Of a DNA stretch of 64,000 nucleotides, positions 42,820 to 52,598 are shown in pieces. Source of the DNA: DASPGQ01 sp035457705. GTDB lineage: Bacteria; Acidobacteriota; Vicinamibacteria; Marinacidobacterales; SMYC01. The first letter of the stretch is position 1. The number at the start of each line of letters is the position of its first letter. Under the pieces are notes generated by a model. The model made no database searches and had not been told where the DNA came from. It saw only the letters and a program-made list of their open reading frames with translations. The stretch spans positions 100,654 to 164,653 of the forward strand of contig DATIBD010000091.1 in assembly GCA_035457705.1 (NCBI GenBank), given 5' to 3'. Position numbers and translations under genes: made by a program.

Positions 42820-44176
42820 ATGCGGTCGACTCAACTCACCAGGTTCGCCGACACCGTGCGAAAACTTCTCGCCCGTGGGGCGACACGAAATGCGCTCCAT
42901 ATCCTGAGTCAGCTCCACGCGGCCGACATAGCCCGCCTGTTGGGCCAGCTCCCCGCCTACCGGAAGATCGCTTTCCAAAGTCTCATGGAAATGGACCCCC
43001 GCCTCGCGAGCGAAGCTTTGCGCGAGCTCGATCCGGCAAACTCGGCCGAGCTTGTCCAGGGAATGTCCGCCTCCCAGATCGGGCTGCTCATGCAAGAGCT
43101 CGAAATGGACGATGCCGCCGCAATGGTGGCCGAGCTGCCTGAGAAGCTGCAAGAAGACGTCCTGCGTGCTCTGCGCGGACAAACGGCGACCGAGGTTCGC
43201 AGGCTGCTTCGACACGGCCGGCGCACAGCCGGCCGCATCATGAGCCCGAACGTGCTGTTTCTGACAGAAGATGCAACGATGGCAGACGCGATCCACCGGC
43301 TCCAAGACTCTGCTGAGCTCGAGATGGTCTTCTACCTCTACGTCGTCGATGAACGTCGTCACCTGCTCGGCGTTCTTTCTCTCAGGCAGTTGCTGCTCAA
43401 AGGGCCGGAGACATCCCTGAGAGAAACCATGACCCGCAATGTCGTACGAGTGACGACCGACACCGATCAGGAGAAAGTCGCCGATCTCGTCGCATCGTAT
43501 GACTTGCTTTCGATTCCGTTCGTCGACGAAGAGAACAAGCTGGTGGGTATCGTGACGATCGATGACGTCATCGACATCATCAAGGAAGAAGCGACCGAGG
43601 ACAGTACGCACTCGCCGGCCTCAGTGCTCGGGAACGAGTCTTTACGCCGGCGAGGTCGGCGATCCGGATGCGGACTCCTTGGCTGGCGGTAAACCTCGCC
43701 ACCGGCTTGCTGGGAGCGTACGTGGTGAGCCGGTTCGAAGGAACGATTCGGCAATTCGCCGTCCTGGCGGTCTTCCTCCCGGTCGTGGCAAGCATGGGAG
43801 GGAATGCCGCCGCCCAGACCCTGACGGTCATGGTACGCGGCATGGCGCTAGGAGACCTCAGTTGGGCAAACGCGGGAAGAGCCCTTTTCAGGAGCTCCTC
43901 GTGGGATGCGTCAACGGAGTCGCGATCGGGTCGATCGTCGCGTTGATGGCTCTCGTTTGGAAAGGCCATACCATTCTGGGCCTGGTCATTGCTATTTCGA
44001 TGATCGGCAACCTCCTGGTAGCTGCGCTCGCGGGTACGTTGGTGCCTATCACCTTGATGTGGCTCAAAGTGGATCCAGCCTCAGCCTCCTCGGTCTTCGT
44101 CACCACCGTCACCGATGCTTGCGGGTTTCTGATGTTTCTCGAGTTAGGCGAGTTATTACTAGGTCGTTTTTCCTGA
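42820..44176 (+). pseudogene. mgtE: Magnesium transporter MgtE broken by two single-base frameshifts
   Basis: Frame 1 (ATG 42820) encodes the N domain (AADIARLLGQLPAYRKIAFQ) and the CBS pair (RIMSPNVLFLTEDATMADAI, LSIPFVDEENKLVGIVTIDD). Near 43630 it shifts to a frame reading VFTPARSAIRMRTPWLAVNL and the helix VVASMGGNAAAQTLTVMVRG. After TTTT at 43885-43888 it shifts again to ELLVGCVNGVAIGSIVALMA and on to the last helix, ending FLELGELLLGRFS. Joined, these make a complete MgtE of about 450 residues. Both steps fit loss of one base. The family is a Mg2+-gated channel whose cytosolic domains close it when Mg2+ is high. Confidence 0.82.
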
Positions 44177-44397
44177 GACGATGTCGCCGCGAGCTCTACT
44201 CACCGGTGAGCCGATAAAAGTGACCCCAAATGACTCCCGGAAAACCATCGCCTCGTGGCACGAAACTTGCCAAGCGCCATTACGTGTGGAAACGAGGTGA
44301 GACGTCTACCCGGGCAGAACCGATGGCCCCGGCTTCGGCAAGTCTGCGTTCACTTCTGGAATGGGGGCATGACGAACCGCTTGTCTACCTCGGCCCG

Positions 44398-45033
44398 ATG
44401 ATTCGGGTATTCTTTCGTTCGCTCTGGATGCTGCCCGCGGTCATCGCGGCCGTCCTGACGTTCTCGGTCGCCGTCATGGCCGTCGTGGCGGCACGCAGCC
44501 TCGAGCGCTTCCAAATGGTTCATGAGCACGCTGCGCAACTTCAACGTATGCGGCGAGCCGAGCAGCGGATCACGGGGAGCGTTTTGACGCCCTCTTCGAA
44601 GGGGACGCCAAGCGCTGAGGACTTGGTCACCGAAGTCGAGGGAGCCCTCGCACGGGACAGTTTTCTCATTCAGGATACGAACGATAGGCTCCGAGAGGCC
44701 GCGGCTACGCTTGCCGACGGGGCATCTGCCTCAAACCGGCTGGACGCGGTGATGACGATCGAACGTGCCCTCTCGGACGAGATGACGGCTCACGACGACC
44801 TTCTCGCTCGGGTCGAACGGGACACGGAGGTCGAGCTCATGCTCTCTACCACGCTAACGGTTGTGCTTCCCTTGGGAGGGGCATTGCTCCTTTACGCGCT
44901 GCGTCGTCGGTTCCTCAAGCCGCTCGACAAGCTTAGCGAGCTGATGACGCTCCTTGCGAGAAAACAGTATCGCACCGTCTCGACGACCGACCTCGATCCG
45001 CTGATTCGCCCCGTCTGTCCCCCGCGGTCGTGA
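44398..45033 (+). pseudogene. 5' part of a membrane sensor kinase-like gene, truncated after the HAMP region
   Basis: MIRVFFRSLWMLPAVIAAVL opens helix 1; a periplasmic helical loop (about 120 residues) and a second helix (TVVLPLGGALLLYALRRRFL) follow, then a HAMP-like start PLDKLSELMTLLARKQY. The frame ends at TGA 45031, just after DPLIRPV, where kinases of this shape continue into the dimerisation helix. No HisKA or ATPase follows. Instead the same frame continues as the end of an unrelated enzyme. ATG 44323 or 44230 are other possible starts. Confidence 0.6.
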
Positions 45034-45414
45034 GGCCATCTGCCGCTCGAGCTCGAATCGATGGTGTCGCGCTGCGACGATCACGCGTCGCTCTTACTCG
45101 AGATGATGCCGACGTTTGAAGCCCTGCGCGCCCAGCTCGCCCGAAAGCCCCCGGGCAGGTTCGGGGGAATCCTCGAGCTCCTCTACAAGCAGCTCCCCGC
45201 CAGGGATTTGTCCCGTAACCTCCTGGTGCCAGCCGCCTCGGAGCTCGCCGTGATGAAGCTCGACGCCTGTTCCTGGAGCGATTGGGGGAGTCCGAGCCGA
45301 ATCACGGAAAGCCTGGAGGCGTTTCGAAGGCAATCTTCCAGAAGACTGGCCCTCGAGACGCACGCCTCTTTCCAACCACCTGCCACGCCAGCCCTGGGAG
45401 ACGTGTCGATATGA
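45034..45414 (+). pseudogene. 3' fragment of a sugar nucleotidyltransferase gene (mannose-1-phosphate guanylyltransferase-like)
   Basis: The frame after the kinase stop reads LPLELESMVSRCDDHASLLL, then ILELLYKQLPARDLSRNLLV and KLDACSWSDWGSPSRITESL. The last is the C-terminal pattern of NTP_transferase-type enzymes (W-S-D-x-G-T/S-P-x-R). The N-terminal GXGTRL nucleotide loop and most of the domain are missing. The fragment ends in ATGA shared with the BON gene start, so the two were once one operon. The junction with the kinase fragment near 45030 looks like a deletion scar. Confidence 0.62.
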
Positions 45415-46166
45415 GAGGCAAAGAGTTCTTGGCTTGGACACTGGCTTTCACGCTGGTAGCAGGTCTCGCGGCCGCGGCCAGCGACGTGGTCGAAAGCGAT
45501 GCGGAACGCGCGCAATCGCTTCAAGGTATGCTGCAGCACCTTCATATCGCTAATCTGACGGTCAGGGTTCTCGGGAAGATGGTAACACTCGAGGGGACCG
45601 CTGAGAGTCTGTTCCAGATACGGCAAGCCAGCACAATCGCGAAAGAAGATCCGGGGATCGAAGAAGTCTTCAACGACCTTCGGGTCATCCGGGTGGATGA
45701 CGAGAGGCTCGAGCGGGCACTCCGAGAGCAGCTCGGGTCCGACCCTCACTACACGATTTACGACGAGGTGCGTCTATCGGTCGCACGAGGAAGGGTCGTT
45801 CTGACCGGCCGTCTTGCGCCGGCCGGCAACCCCGGTGCCATCGAGGAGACGCTCTCGAGGGTTTCGGGGGTGGGTTCCATCGAGAACCGGATCCGCGTGC
45901 TTCCGTACGCTTCGGACGACGAGAAGGTTCGGGAAGCGGTCGCAATCACAGTCTACGAGGCGCTCGGACAACAACGTCTGGCGCGCTCTCGCCTTCACAT
46001 CGTCGTTGTGGACGGTCGCGTCACTCTGTCGGGGACCGTCCCCGATGAGGATAGCCGGGCGGCAGCCGAGGAGGCAGCACGACAGGTCGAGGGCGCCGCC
46101 TCGGTCGAGATTTCTCTTGACGTTCGACGAACGGGCCGGATCAGGAGCCTCTCCCTCGGGCCCTGA
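45411..46166 (+). CDS. Periplasmic protein with three BON domains
   Basis: 251 residues. ATG at 45411 overlaps the upstream fragment's TGA. Signal peptide FLAWTLAFTLVAGLAAA. BON repeats: NLTVRVLGKMVTLEGTAESL (about 35-105), VRLSVARGRVVLTGRLAPAG (about 110-170) and RLHIVVVDGRVTLSGTVPDE (about 180-240). BON domains, as in OsmY, bind phospholipid or envelope surfaces and protect against osmotic stress. It converges with kup, 9 bases between the stops. Confidence 0.88.
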   Translation: MRGKEFLAWTLAFTLVAGLAAAASDVVESDAERAQSLQGMLQHLHIANLTVRVLGKMVTLEGTAESLFQIRQASTIAKEDPGIEEVFNDLRVIRVDDERLERALREQLGSDPHYTIYDEVRLSVARGRVVLTGRLAPAGNPGAIEETLSRVSGVGSIENRIRVLPYASDDEKVREAVAITVYEALGQQRLARSRLHIVVVDGRVTLSGTVPDEDSRAAAEEAARQVEGAASVEISLDVRRTGRIRSLSLGP

Positions 46167-46175
46167 AGACCCGTA

Positions 46176-48086
46176 TCAGATCTCGACCTGCACTCCGAGC
46201 TCGATGACCTGTTCCGCGGGAATGTGAAAATAGGTCGTGGCACCCTGGGCGTTGCGGGACATGGTCGCGAAGAGCTTTTCCCTCCAGAGGGACAGCGCGG
46301 GTCGTCGGTCTGGACGAAGCTGCTCACGGCCAAGAAAGAAACTCACGTCTTCGAGCTCGAAATCGAGCCCCTTTTCCCGCGCTAGGGCGAGCGCGTGAGG
46401 CACGTTCGGCCCTTCCATGAACCCATAGTGGGCGATTAGGCGGTGAAGGCCCTGGCCGAGGTGCTCGACCTCCACCTTCTCGTCTCTTGGCACGCGCGGC
46501 ACCTCCTCGGTCACGATGGTCATGAACGCGATCTCGCGGTGGAGAACCTTGTTGTGCTTGAGATTGTGGAGAAGAGCCGGGGGCACGGTATCGAGACCAC
46601 CTGCCATGAACACCGCTTTCCCGTCGACCCGGTCGATGTTTCGGGACTCGAGGTCCCGGACAAACTCTGCAATGGAGGGATTGTTCGCGTACAGCTTCTC
46701 GTAGAGGATCGCCCTGCCCTTCTTCCAGGTGGTCATGAGCGCAAAGGAGATCCCACCGATGACGAGGGGGAACCAGGCGCCATGCGCGATCTTGGCGATG
46801 TTGGCCGCGAAGAAGGCGAAATCGACGACGAGGAATAGCCCGACGAGAACCCCCACAGCGAGAAGACCCCATTTCCACACCCGGCGAGCCAGTACGAAGA
46901 AGAGGATGCTGGTAATGAGCATCGTCGTAGTCACCGCGACACCGTAGGCCGCGGCGAGCTGGCTCGAGCTCCGGAATCCGGCAACGAGACCGATGGTGGT
47001 CACCATCAAGGCGTAGTTCACTTCCGGTATATAGATCTGGCCGATCTCGGTCGGTGAAGTATGTACGATCTGGAGGCGCGGAAGATACCCGAGCTGAATC
47101 GCCTGGCGGGTGAGGGAAAAAGCACCGGAGATCACCGCCTGCGACGCGATGACCGTCGCGAGAGTCGCGAGACCGACGAGAGGGACGAGCGCCCAGGCGG
47201 GCGCGAGCCCGTAAAAGGGATGCGCCGCCTCCTCGGGGTGGTCGAGCAAGAGTGCTCCTTGACCAAAGTAGTTCGCGAGAAGCGCGGGGAACACGAGAGT
47301 GAACCAGGCGAGCCGGATGGGACGACGTCCGAAATGACCCATGTCGGCGTAGAGCGCCTCGGTGCCGGTCACGACGAGAAAGACCGCCCCGAGTACGAGA
47401 AAGCCCGTGTGACGATTGGCTGCGAGGAACTCGACGCCGTGAAGAGGATTCAAGGCGACGAGCACCTGGGGCCTTATGGCGAGGCGGGAGATGCCAAGAA
47501 CGGCGATGACCAGAAGCCAGCTCACCGTGATGGGCCCGAAGGCCACGCCGACCCGCTGGGTGCCGAAGCGCTGGAGGAGGAACAAGCTGACGAGAATAGC
47601 GATGGTGAGAGGTACGACGTAGGGCTCGAATGCCGCCGTGATGTTGCGGAGGCCCTCGACCGCGCTCAAGACCGAGATCGCGGGAGTGATCATGCCATCG
47701 CCGTACAGAAGCGAGGCGGCGAAAAGGCCGAGGCCGACAAAGATCAAGGAAGGGCCCCGAGAGATACCTGCGGGATGGCTTACCAGAGCGGTGAGGGCGA
47801 TGACCCCGCCCTCACCGCGATTGTCGGCACGCATTACGAAGAGGAGGTATTTGACCGAGACGATGAGGACCAGTGACCAGAAGATCAGGGAAAGTACTCC
47901 GAGCACGTTTGCCGGAGTGGGAGAGACCGCATATTCCCCGTGAAAGCACTCGCGGATGGCATAGAGCGGGCTCGTACCGATATCACCGTAGACCACACCT
48001 AGCGCAGCGAGAGACAGGAGCCCGAGCCTCTTTCCTGTCGGTTCTCGGTCGTTCGCTTGATCGTATCCTGCTTGGGGAGTGGTCAC
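46176..48086 (-). CDS. kup: KUP/HAK potassium uptake protein
   Basis: 636 residues from GTG at 48086, the usual Kup length. The signature near the N-terminus, LGVVYGDIGTSPLYAIRECF, is diagnostic. About twelve helices follow (YGDGMITPAISVLSAVEGLR is the conserved second motif). A soluble C-terminal domain of about 150 residues starts near AVFMAGGLDTVPPALLHNLK. It imports K+ driven by protons, mostly at low pH or low K+. It stands alone; no c-di-AMP riboswitch is obvious. Confidence 0.95.
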   Translation of the reverse strand: MTTPQAGYDQANDREPTGKRLGLLSLAALGVVYGDIGTSPLYAIRECFHGEYAVSPTPANVLGVLSLIFWSLVLIVSVKYLLFVMRADNRGEGGVIALTALVSHPAGISRGPSLIFVGLGLFAASLLYGDGMITPAISVLSAVEGLRNITAAFEPYVVPLTIAILVSLFLLQRFGTQRVGVAFGPITVSWLLVIAVLGISRLAIRPQVLVALNPLHGVEFLAANRHTGFLVLGAVFLVVTGTEALYADMGHFGRRPIRLAWFTLVFPALLANYFGQGALLLDHPEEAAHPFYGLAPAWALVPLVGLATLATVIASQAVISGAFSLTRQAIQLGYLPRLQIVHTSPTEIGQIYIPEVNYALMVTTIGLVAGFRSSSQLAAAYGVAVTTTMLITSILFFVLARRVWKWGLLAVGVLVGLFLVVDFAFFAANIAKIAHGAWFPLVIGGISFALMTTWKKGRAILYEKLYANNPSIAEFVRDLESRNIDRVDGKAVFMAGGLDTVPPALLHNLKHNKVLHREIAFMTIVTEEVPRVPRDEKVEVEHLGQGLHRLIAHYGFMEGPNVPHALALAREKGLDFELEDVSFFLGREQLRPDRRPALSLWREKLFATMSRNAQGATTYFHIPAEQVIELGVQVEI

Positions 48087-48139
48087 CGAGCTCCAGGCGT
48101 CGCGATCGTACCCTCAGGATACAAAAGTTCTCTTGGGTG

Positions 48140-50659
48140 TCAACGGGACTCTCCCCGGAGGGCATGTACTGGATCGATCCGTGTGGCCCGCCGGGCGGGG
48201 ATATAGCTCGCCAGAGCGGCGACACCGACGAGAATCAGCGGGATGCCGACGAACGTCACCGGATCCGTTGGAGTAACTCCGAACAGGAGACTCGCCGCCA
48301 AGCGCGTGACTAAAATCGACACGATCACGCCGACGACGACACCGCTCAACGAAAGCGCCAGCCCGTGCCTCAAGAGCAGCCGCATGATGTTCCTCGCGCC
48401 GGCGCCGAACGCCATCCGCACGCCGATCTCCTGGATGCGCTGGCGTAGCGAGTAGGACATCACCCCGTACAAGCCAATCGATGCCAGAACGAGCGCCAGA
48501 AGGGAAAATACTCCGACGAGCGTGAGCGTGAAACGTGCCGGGGCCATCGCGTCACTCACGTAATCCTCCATCAGACGCACGTCGGCGATGGGGACATCGG
48601 GATCCAGCGTCTCGACCTCGCGGCGGATGGCGGTCACGAAGCCCAAGGGGTCCGCCTCTCCCCGCACTGTAAGGGTCATCGGCCACCAGGGAAAGAACCG
48701 GTAGGGAAAGTAGAGAGCTCCGCGCCCGTCCGTGGTGAGGGACTCCGACTTGACGTGCTCCACCATCCCCACGACCTGGACGGACTGGCGCTTCAGATCC
48801 ATCGTCTCGGTGTCGAACTTGACGATCTGCATTCCCTTTCCGATGGGATCGTCGTCGGGCCAGGTTTGTTGGGCGAGCTTCTCGTCGATCACGATGACCT
48901 GCTGAGCATTGGGCTGATTGTCGGCTTCGCTGAGAGCTCGGCCTAAGATTAGCCGGATTCCCATGGCTTGGGTATAGCCTGGAAGAGCAGCTCGGTAGTC
49001 CGCCCGGTTCGTCGCCCACTCCTCCTCGGTGGCGCCCTCTCGCCCGTAGGCGAGAACCCAGTACTGGTCGCCGCCGCCCAGCGGAATCGGAGTGGATCCA
49101 CCGACAGCTTCCACGCCGGGAAGCGCCGCGATTCGATCGCACAAACGGTCGAAGAAGCTCACGCGCATCTCGGGGTCGCGATACTTGAAGAAAGGTAGAG
49201 GGACGGTAAGAGTAAGTACGTTCCGGGCGTGAAATCCCGGATCGACTTGCTGAAGGTTGCGAAAGCTCCGCGCCATGAGACCGGCGCCGATCAAAAGGAC
49301 CAGCGAGAGAGCCACCTCGGACACGACGAGCACGGTGCGAAGTTTGTTGCCGCGCACGCCTCCGGAGTCGCTACCTCGCTCCATTAGAGCACTCGCCAGG
49401 TTCGGGCTCGCGGACTTCAGGGCGGGTGCCACCCCGAAAACGAGAGCCGCCAGAAGCGAGGCTCCCGCGGTGAACACCATCACCGTGCCGTCGATCGAGA
49501 CACCCTCGAATCGCGGCAAGTTGACGGGCTGCATCGCCACCATGACTCTGATTCCAACCCACGCCAGTGCAGTCCCGAGAATGCCGCCGGCAAGGGCGAG
49601 AACGCCACTCTCGGTGAGCATCTGGGCAATGATTCGCCGCTGTGCCCCGCCGAGGGCGGCGCGCACCGCAATCTCCCGCTCTCGTTCCTTGGCGCGTACC
49701 AGCAGAAGGTTCGCGACGTTGGCGCAGGCGATGAGCAATACGAACGCCACGGCCGCGAGCAGAGTCAGAAGCAAAGGGCGAACGTGCTCGACGACGTCCC
49801 GGTGCATGGAGTTCACGACGATCTCCATCCCCACGCTTCGATGGTGCTGGAACTGCTCTCGGAATCGCGTTGCCAGCGCGTCCATCTCCGCCTGAGCCTG
49901 CTCGAGGGTCACGTCGGCCTTCATACGCGCGACCACCGTGAGCCATTCACCGTCCCGCGGACTCGTCGAGAAGTCCACCGGGAACACGCGCCAGGCGTCG
50001 ATGTTCGTGGGCATGCCGGCATAAGCCGGCAAATAAACGTGAAAATCGGGCGGAAGGACCCCGACGATGACGCACGCCTGGCCGTCGAGCTGCAGCCCTT
50101 TGCCGAGAACACGAGGATCGGCCCCGAACTGCCGCTGCCACATGCCATGGGTCAGCATGAGAGCACCCGGCGGAAGCTTCGCGTTCGGATCCATGAATAC
50201 CTTGGGATCGATCTGGGTTCCATCTGCTGGCTCGAAATCTCGCCCCATGAAGGGGCGCACGCCGAGGACCTTGAACAGATTGTGGGTGCTCCAGCCCACC
50301 ATCACTTGCTCCGGCCGCTCTTCACCCGTGATCGTTCCCTCCACGGCGATGGCGCCGGCGAAGTCCTCGAACATCCGCGTCTGTTCCTTGTAGTCGAGGA
50401 AATCCGGGCCCGACACGGGGGCATTCGGGCGGTTGGCGTTCGCCATCCGGTTCCAAATCAGTACCAGGCTCTCGGGGTCTCCGTAAGGCAATGGCCGGAG
50501 GAGGACCGCGTTGGCGACGCTAAAAATCGCTACGTTGCTTCCAATCCCGAGAGCCAGCGTCAGAACCACTACGGCGGTGAAGGCCGGTCGCTGCCCGAAG
50601 GTCCGTACGGCGTAGCGAACATCCTGCAGAAACGAACTCAACATTGTTCCGTCGATCAT
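48140..50659 (-). CDS. ADOP-type ABC transporter permease (MacB-like periplasmic core, FtsX domains)
   Basis: About 839 residues from ATG at 50659 (MIDGTMLSSFLQDVRYAVRT); ATG 50644 is also good. Order: helix 1 (AFTAVVVLTLALGIGSNVAI), MacB-like periplasmic core, FtsX core 1 (VAFVLLIACANVANLLLVRA), a second MacB-like core and FtsX core 2 (LVGVFSLLALVLASIGLYGV). This doubled architecture without an ATPase gene alongside is the 'acidobacterial duplicated orphan permease' group. MacB relatives move peptides or lipoproteins mechanically from the periplasm; the ATPase partner must be elsewhere. It is the best taxonomic hint in the window. Confidence 0.9.
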   Translation of the reverse strand: MIDGTMLSSFLQDVRYAVRTFGQRPAFTAVVVLTLALGIGSNVAIFSVANAVLLRPLPYGDPESLVLIWNRMANANRPNAPVSGPDFLDYKEQTRMFEDFAGAIAVEGTITGEERPEQVMVGWSTHNLFKVLGVRPFMGRDFEPADGTQIDPKVFMDPNAKLPPGALMLTHGMWQRQFGADPRVLGKGLQLDGQACVIVGVLPPDFHVYLPAYAGMPTNIDAWRVFPVDFSTSPRDGEWLTVVARMKADVTLEQAQAEMDALATRFREQFQHHRSVGMEIVVNSMHRDVVEHVRPLLLTLLAAVAFVLLIACANVANLLLVRAKEREREIAVRAALGGAQRRIIAQMLTESGVLALAGGILGTALAWVGIRVMVAMQPVNLPRFEGVSIDGTVMVFTAGASLLAALVFGVAPALKSASPNLASALMERGSDSGGVRGNKLRTVLVVSEVALSLVLLIGAGLMARSFRNLQQVDPGFHARNVLTLTVPLPFFKYRDPEMRVSFFDRLCDRIAALPGVEAVGGSTPIPLGGGDQYWVLAYGREGATEEEWATNRADYRAALPGYTQAMGIRLILGRALSEADNQPNAQQVIVIDEKLAQQTWPDDDPIGKGMQIVKFDTETMDLKRQSVQVVGMVEHVKSESLTTDGRGALYFPYRFFPWWPMTLTVRGEADPLGFVTAIRREVETLDPDVPIADVRLMEDYVSDAMAPARFTLTLVGVFSLLALVLASIGLYGVMSYSLRQRIQEIGVRMAFGAGARNIMRLLLRHGLALSLSGVVVGVIVSILVTRLAASLLFGVTPTDPVTFVGIPLILVGVAALASYIPARRATRIDPVHALRGESR

Positions 50660-50939
50660 AGATGGTCTAGGTATCCCTGGAGGGTGTCGGACCCCCCATG
50701 CCACGGCCCTCCATTATGAGCACAAGCGCGCCGCTTTGCACGTCCTCCGTACCTCAACCCAGTGCTCAATGCCGTAGCGGGCTCCGAACTCGAACGCTCC
50801 GCTCGCGCAGCGTGAGCTGAGTCTTTAATCACCCTTATATCGACTCTTTCGGCCGGTCAGACTCATCGGCAGGAACGACGTCGGCTTCGAGGTTCGTGGC
50901 AACACCCCGGGTCTCGCGGTATCGCTACAATGGAGCATC

Positions 50940-52583
50940 ATGAGGTGGTCCCGTGGGATGCCCTTGCCCGCCTTGTTGTTGGCGCTCCTCGGGATGCTCG
51001 CCTGGCTCCAGTTCCGGTGGACCGGACAGATTAGCGCTGCCGAGCGAGAACGGATGAAGGAAAGCCTCCAATCCTCGCTCCGGCGGTTTGCCGGCGAGAT
51101 CGACGAGGAGCTGGCGCTCCTCGTGCAATTCTTCCGTGTGGAGGCGGGCGATGAGCTCGGACCGGCGCTCGCCAGCCGGTGGCAACGCTACCGGGAAGAG
51201 GCACATTACCCGACGCTGGTCGATGCGCTCTACGTGGCCGACGCGCAGGGTGGCCTGTCGAAGCTCGTTGACACCGGTGCACTCCTGACGGTGGAGTGGC
51301 CCCCGCTCCTCGAGCGTGCTCGAGACCAGTGGAGTCGTCCTCACCGCCGCGGGGAGCGTCCGAACCGCGGCACCCCTCCGTTCCCCCTATCGTTCGTGTC
51401 CGAGGCAGCTATTTTGGTGGTTCCGATCGCATCGCGGGTCTCGCGCCGGCCCGGCTTCACCCTCGAAGGACATACCGTGATCATCGTCGATGTCCCGACG
51501 ATTCGCGAAGCGATCCTTCCCGAGCTTGCCGAGCGCTATTTCGGGGCTGACTTCGAGTTTGCCGTCGTCGATGGCCGGGGGGAGCTCGTGTTCGCGAACA
51601 CGGGTGGGAACGAGGCGCTCGAGGAACCCGATGCCCTGCGGGAGCTCTTTTCGCTCGAGCGGTCGCGTCGCCGACCCGGAGAACGCCGTCGCCCGCCGCC
51701 CCGGCTGGTCGAGGACCACCAGCAAAGCGCCGGCCTCTGGAAGGTTTTCGTACGTCATCGGGCGGGGTCGCTCGAGGCCGCGGTAGCGAGCGCTCGTGCT
51801 CGAAACCTCGCCGTGAGCTTCGGGATCCTGGGACTTCTTGCTGCGAGCATCGGTCTTGTCGCCGTATCGACGCGTCGGGCCATCGAGCTCAACGACCGCA
51901 AAATGGAGTTCGTCGCCGGAGTGTCGCACGAGCTGCGGACACCGCTCGCGGTGCTCCGATCTGCGGGACAAAACCTCGCCGATGGATCGGTATCCGACCC
52001 CGCACAGGTCAAACGCTACGGGCTTCTGATCGAGTCCGAGGGGCAGAGGCTCAACGACCTCGTGGAGCAAGTTCTCGAGCTCGCGGGAATCCAGTCGCAA
52101 AAGCGCCGCTACCGGCACGAGCCCATTCTCGTGGAATCGCTCGTAGCGGACGTGCTCCGGGACTGCGAAGCTCTACTCCAAGAGCGCGACGTCCCCATCA
52201 CCACGAGCTTTCCGTCCGAGGGGGCCGCATTGGTGGGAGACCGGGATGCGCTCCGACGCGCTCTCGGCAACATTCTGGGGAATGCCCTCAAGCACGGGGA
52301 TGTCGATAACGTCATCGAGGTCCTCGCCGAGCCAAGGGGCTCGCAGATTGCGATCGTCGTCAGCGACCGTGGTCCCGGCATTGCGGAGGAGGAGCGCGCT
52401 CACCTCTTCGAAGCCTTCTACCGGGGTCGACGCGCCATGGATCGTCAGGTGCCGGGGAGTGGACTCGGTTTGAGTCTCGTCGATCACGTCGCCCGCGAGC
52501 ACGGTGGAAGCGTCGAGGTGGAGTCGACGCCGGGAAAGGGAAGCCGGTTCACGTTGTACATACCGGCGGCGGCGCCCCCTTGA
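50940..52583 (+). CDS. Orphan membrane sensor histidine kinase
   Basis: 547 residues. Helix 1 at 9-25 (LPALLLALLGMLAWLQF), a periplasmic sensor region of about 260 residues, helix 2 near 290-310, then HisKA with His330 in AGVSHELRTPLAVL. The ATPase domain has the N box (LGNILGNALKHG), G1 DRGPGIAEEE, F box LFEAFYRG and G2 GSGLGLSLV. No response regulator is adjacent, so its partner is unknown. Its stop faces a convergent metalloprotease gene 15 bases away. Confidence 0.92.
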   Translation: MRWSRGMPLPALLLALLGMLAWLQFRWTGQISAAERERMKESLQSSLRRFAGEIDEELALLVQFFRVEAGDELGPALASRWQRYREEAHYPTLVDALYVADAQGGLSKLVDTGALLTVEWPPLLERARDQWSRPHRRGERPNRGTPPFPLSFVSEAAILVVPIASRVSRRPGFTLEGHTVIIVDVPTIREAILPELAERYFGADFEFAVVDGRGELVFANTGGNEALEEPDALRELFSLERSRRRPGERRRPPPRLVEDHQQSAGLWKVFVRHRAGSLEAAVASARARNLAVSFGILGLLAASIGLVAVSTRRAIELNDRKMEFVAGVSHELRTPLAVLRSAGQNLADGSVSDPAQVKRYGLLIESEGQRLNDLVEQVLELAGIQSQKRRYRHEPILVESLVADVLRDCEALLQERDVPITTSFPSEGAALVGDRDALRRALGNILGNALKHGDVDNVIEVLAEPRGSQIAIVVSDRGPGIAEEERAHLFEAFYRGRRAMDRQVPGSGLGLSLVDHVAREHGGSVEVESTPGKGSRFTLYIPAAAPP

Positions 52584-52598
52584 CTCGGGCGCATCCGG

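Noticed and set aside
45061..45414. Independent 117-residue protein starting at ATG 45061
   Set aside because: The same frame and similarity extend upstream of this ATG, and the content is only the C-terminal part of a nucleotidyltransferase, so it is a fragment.
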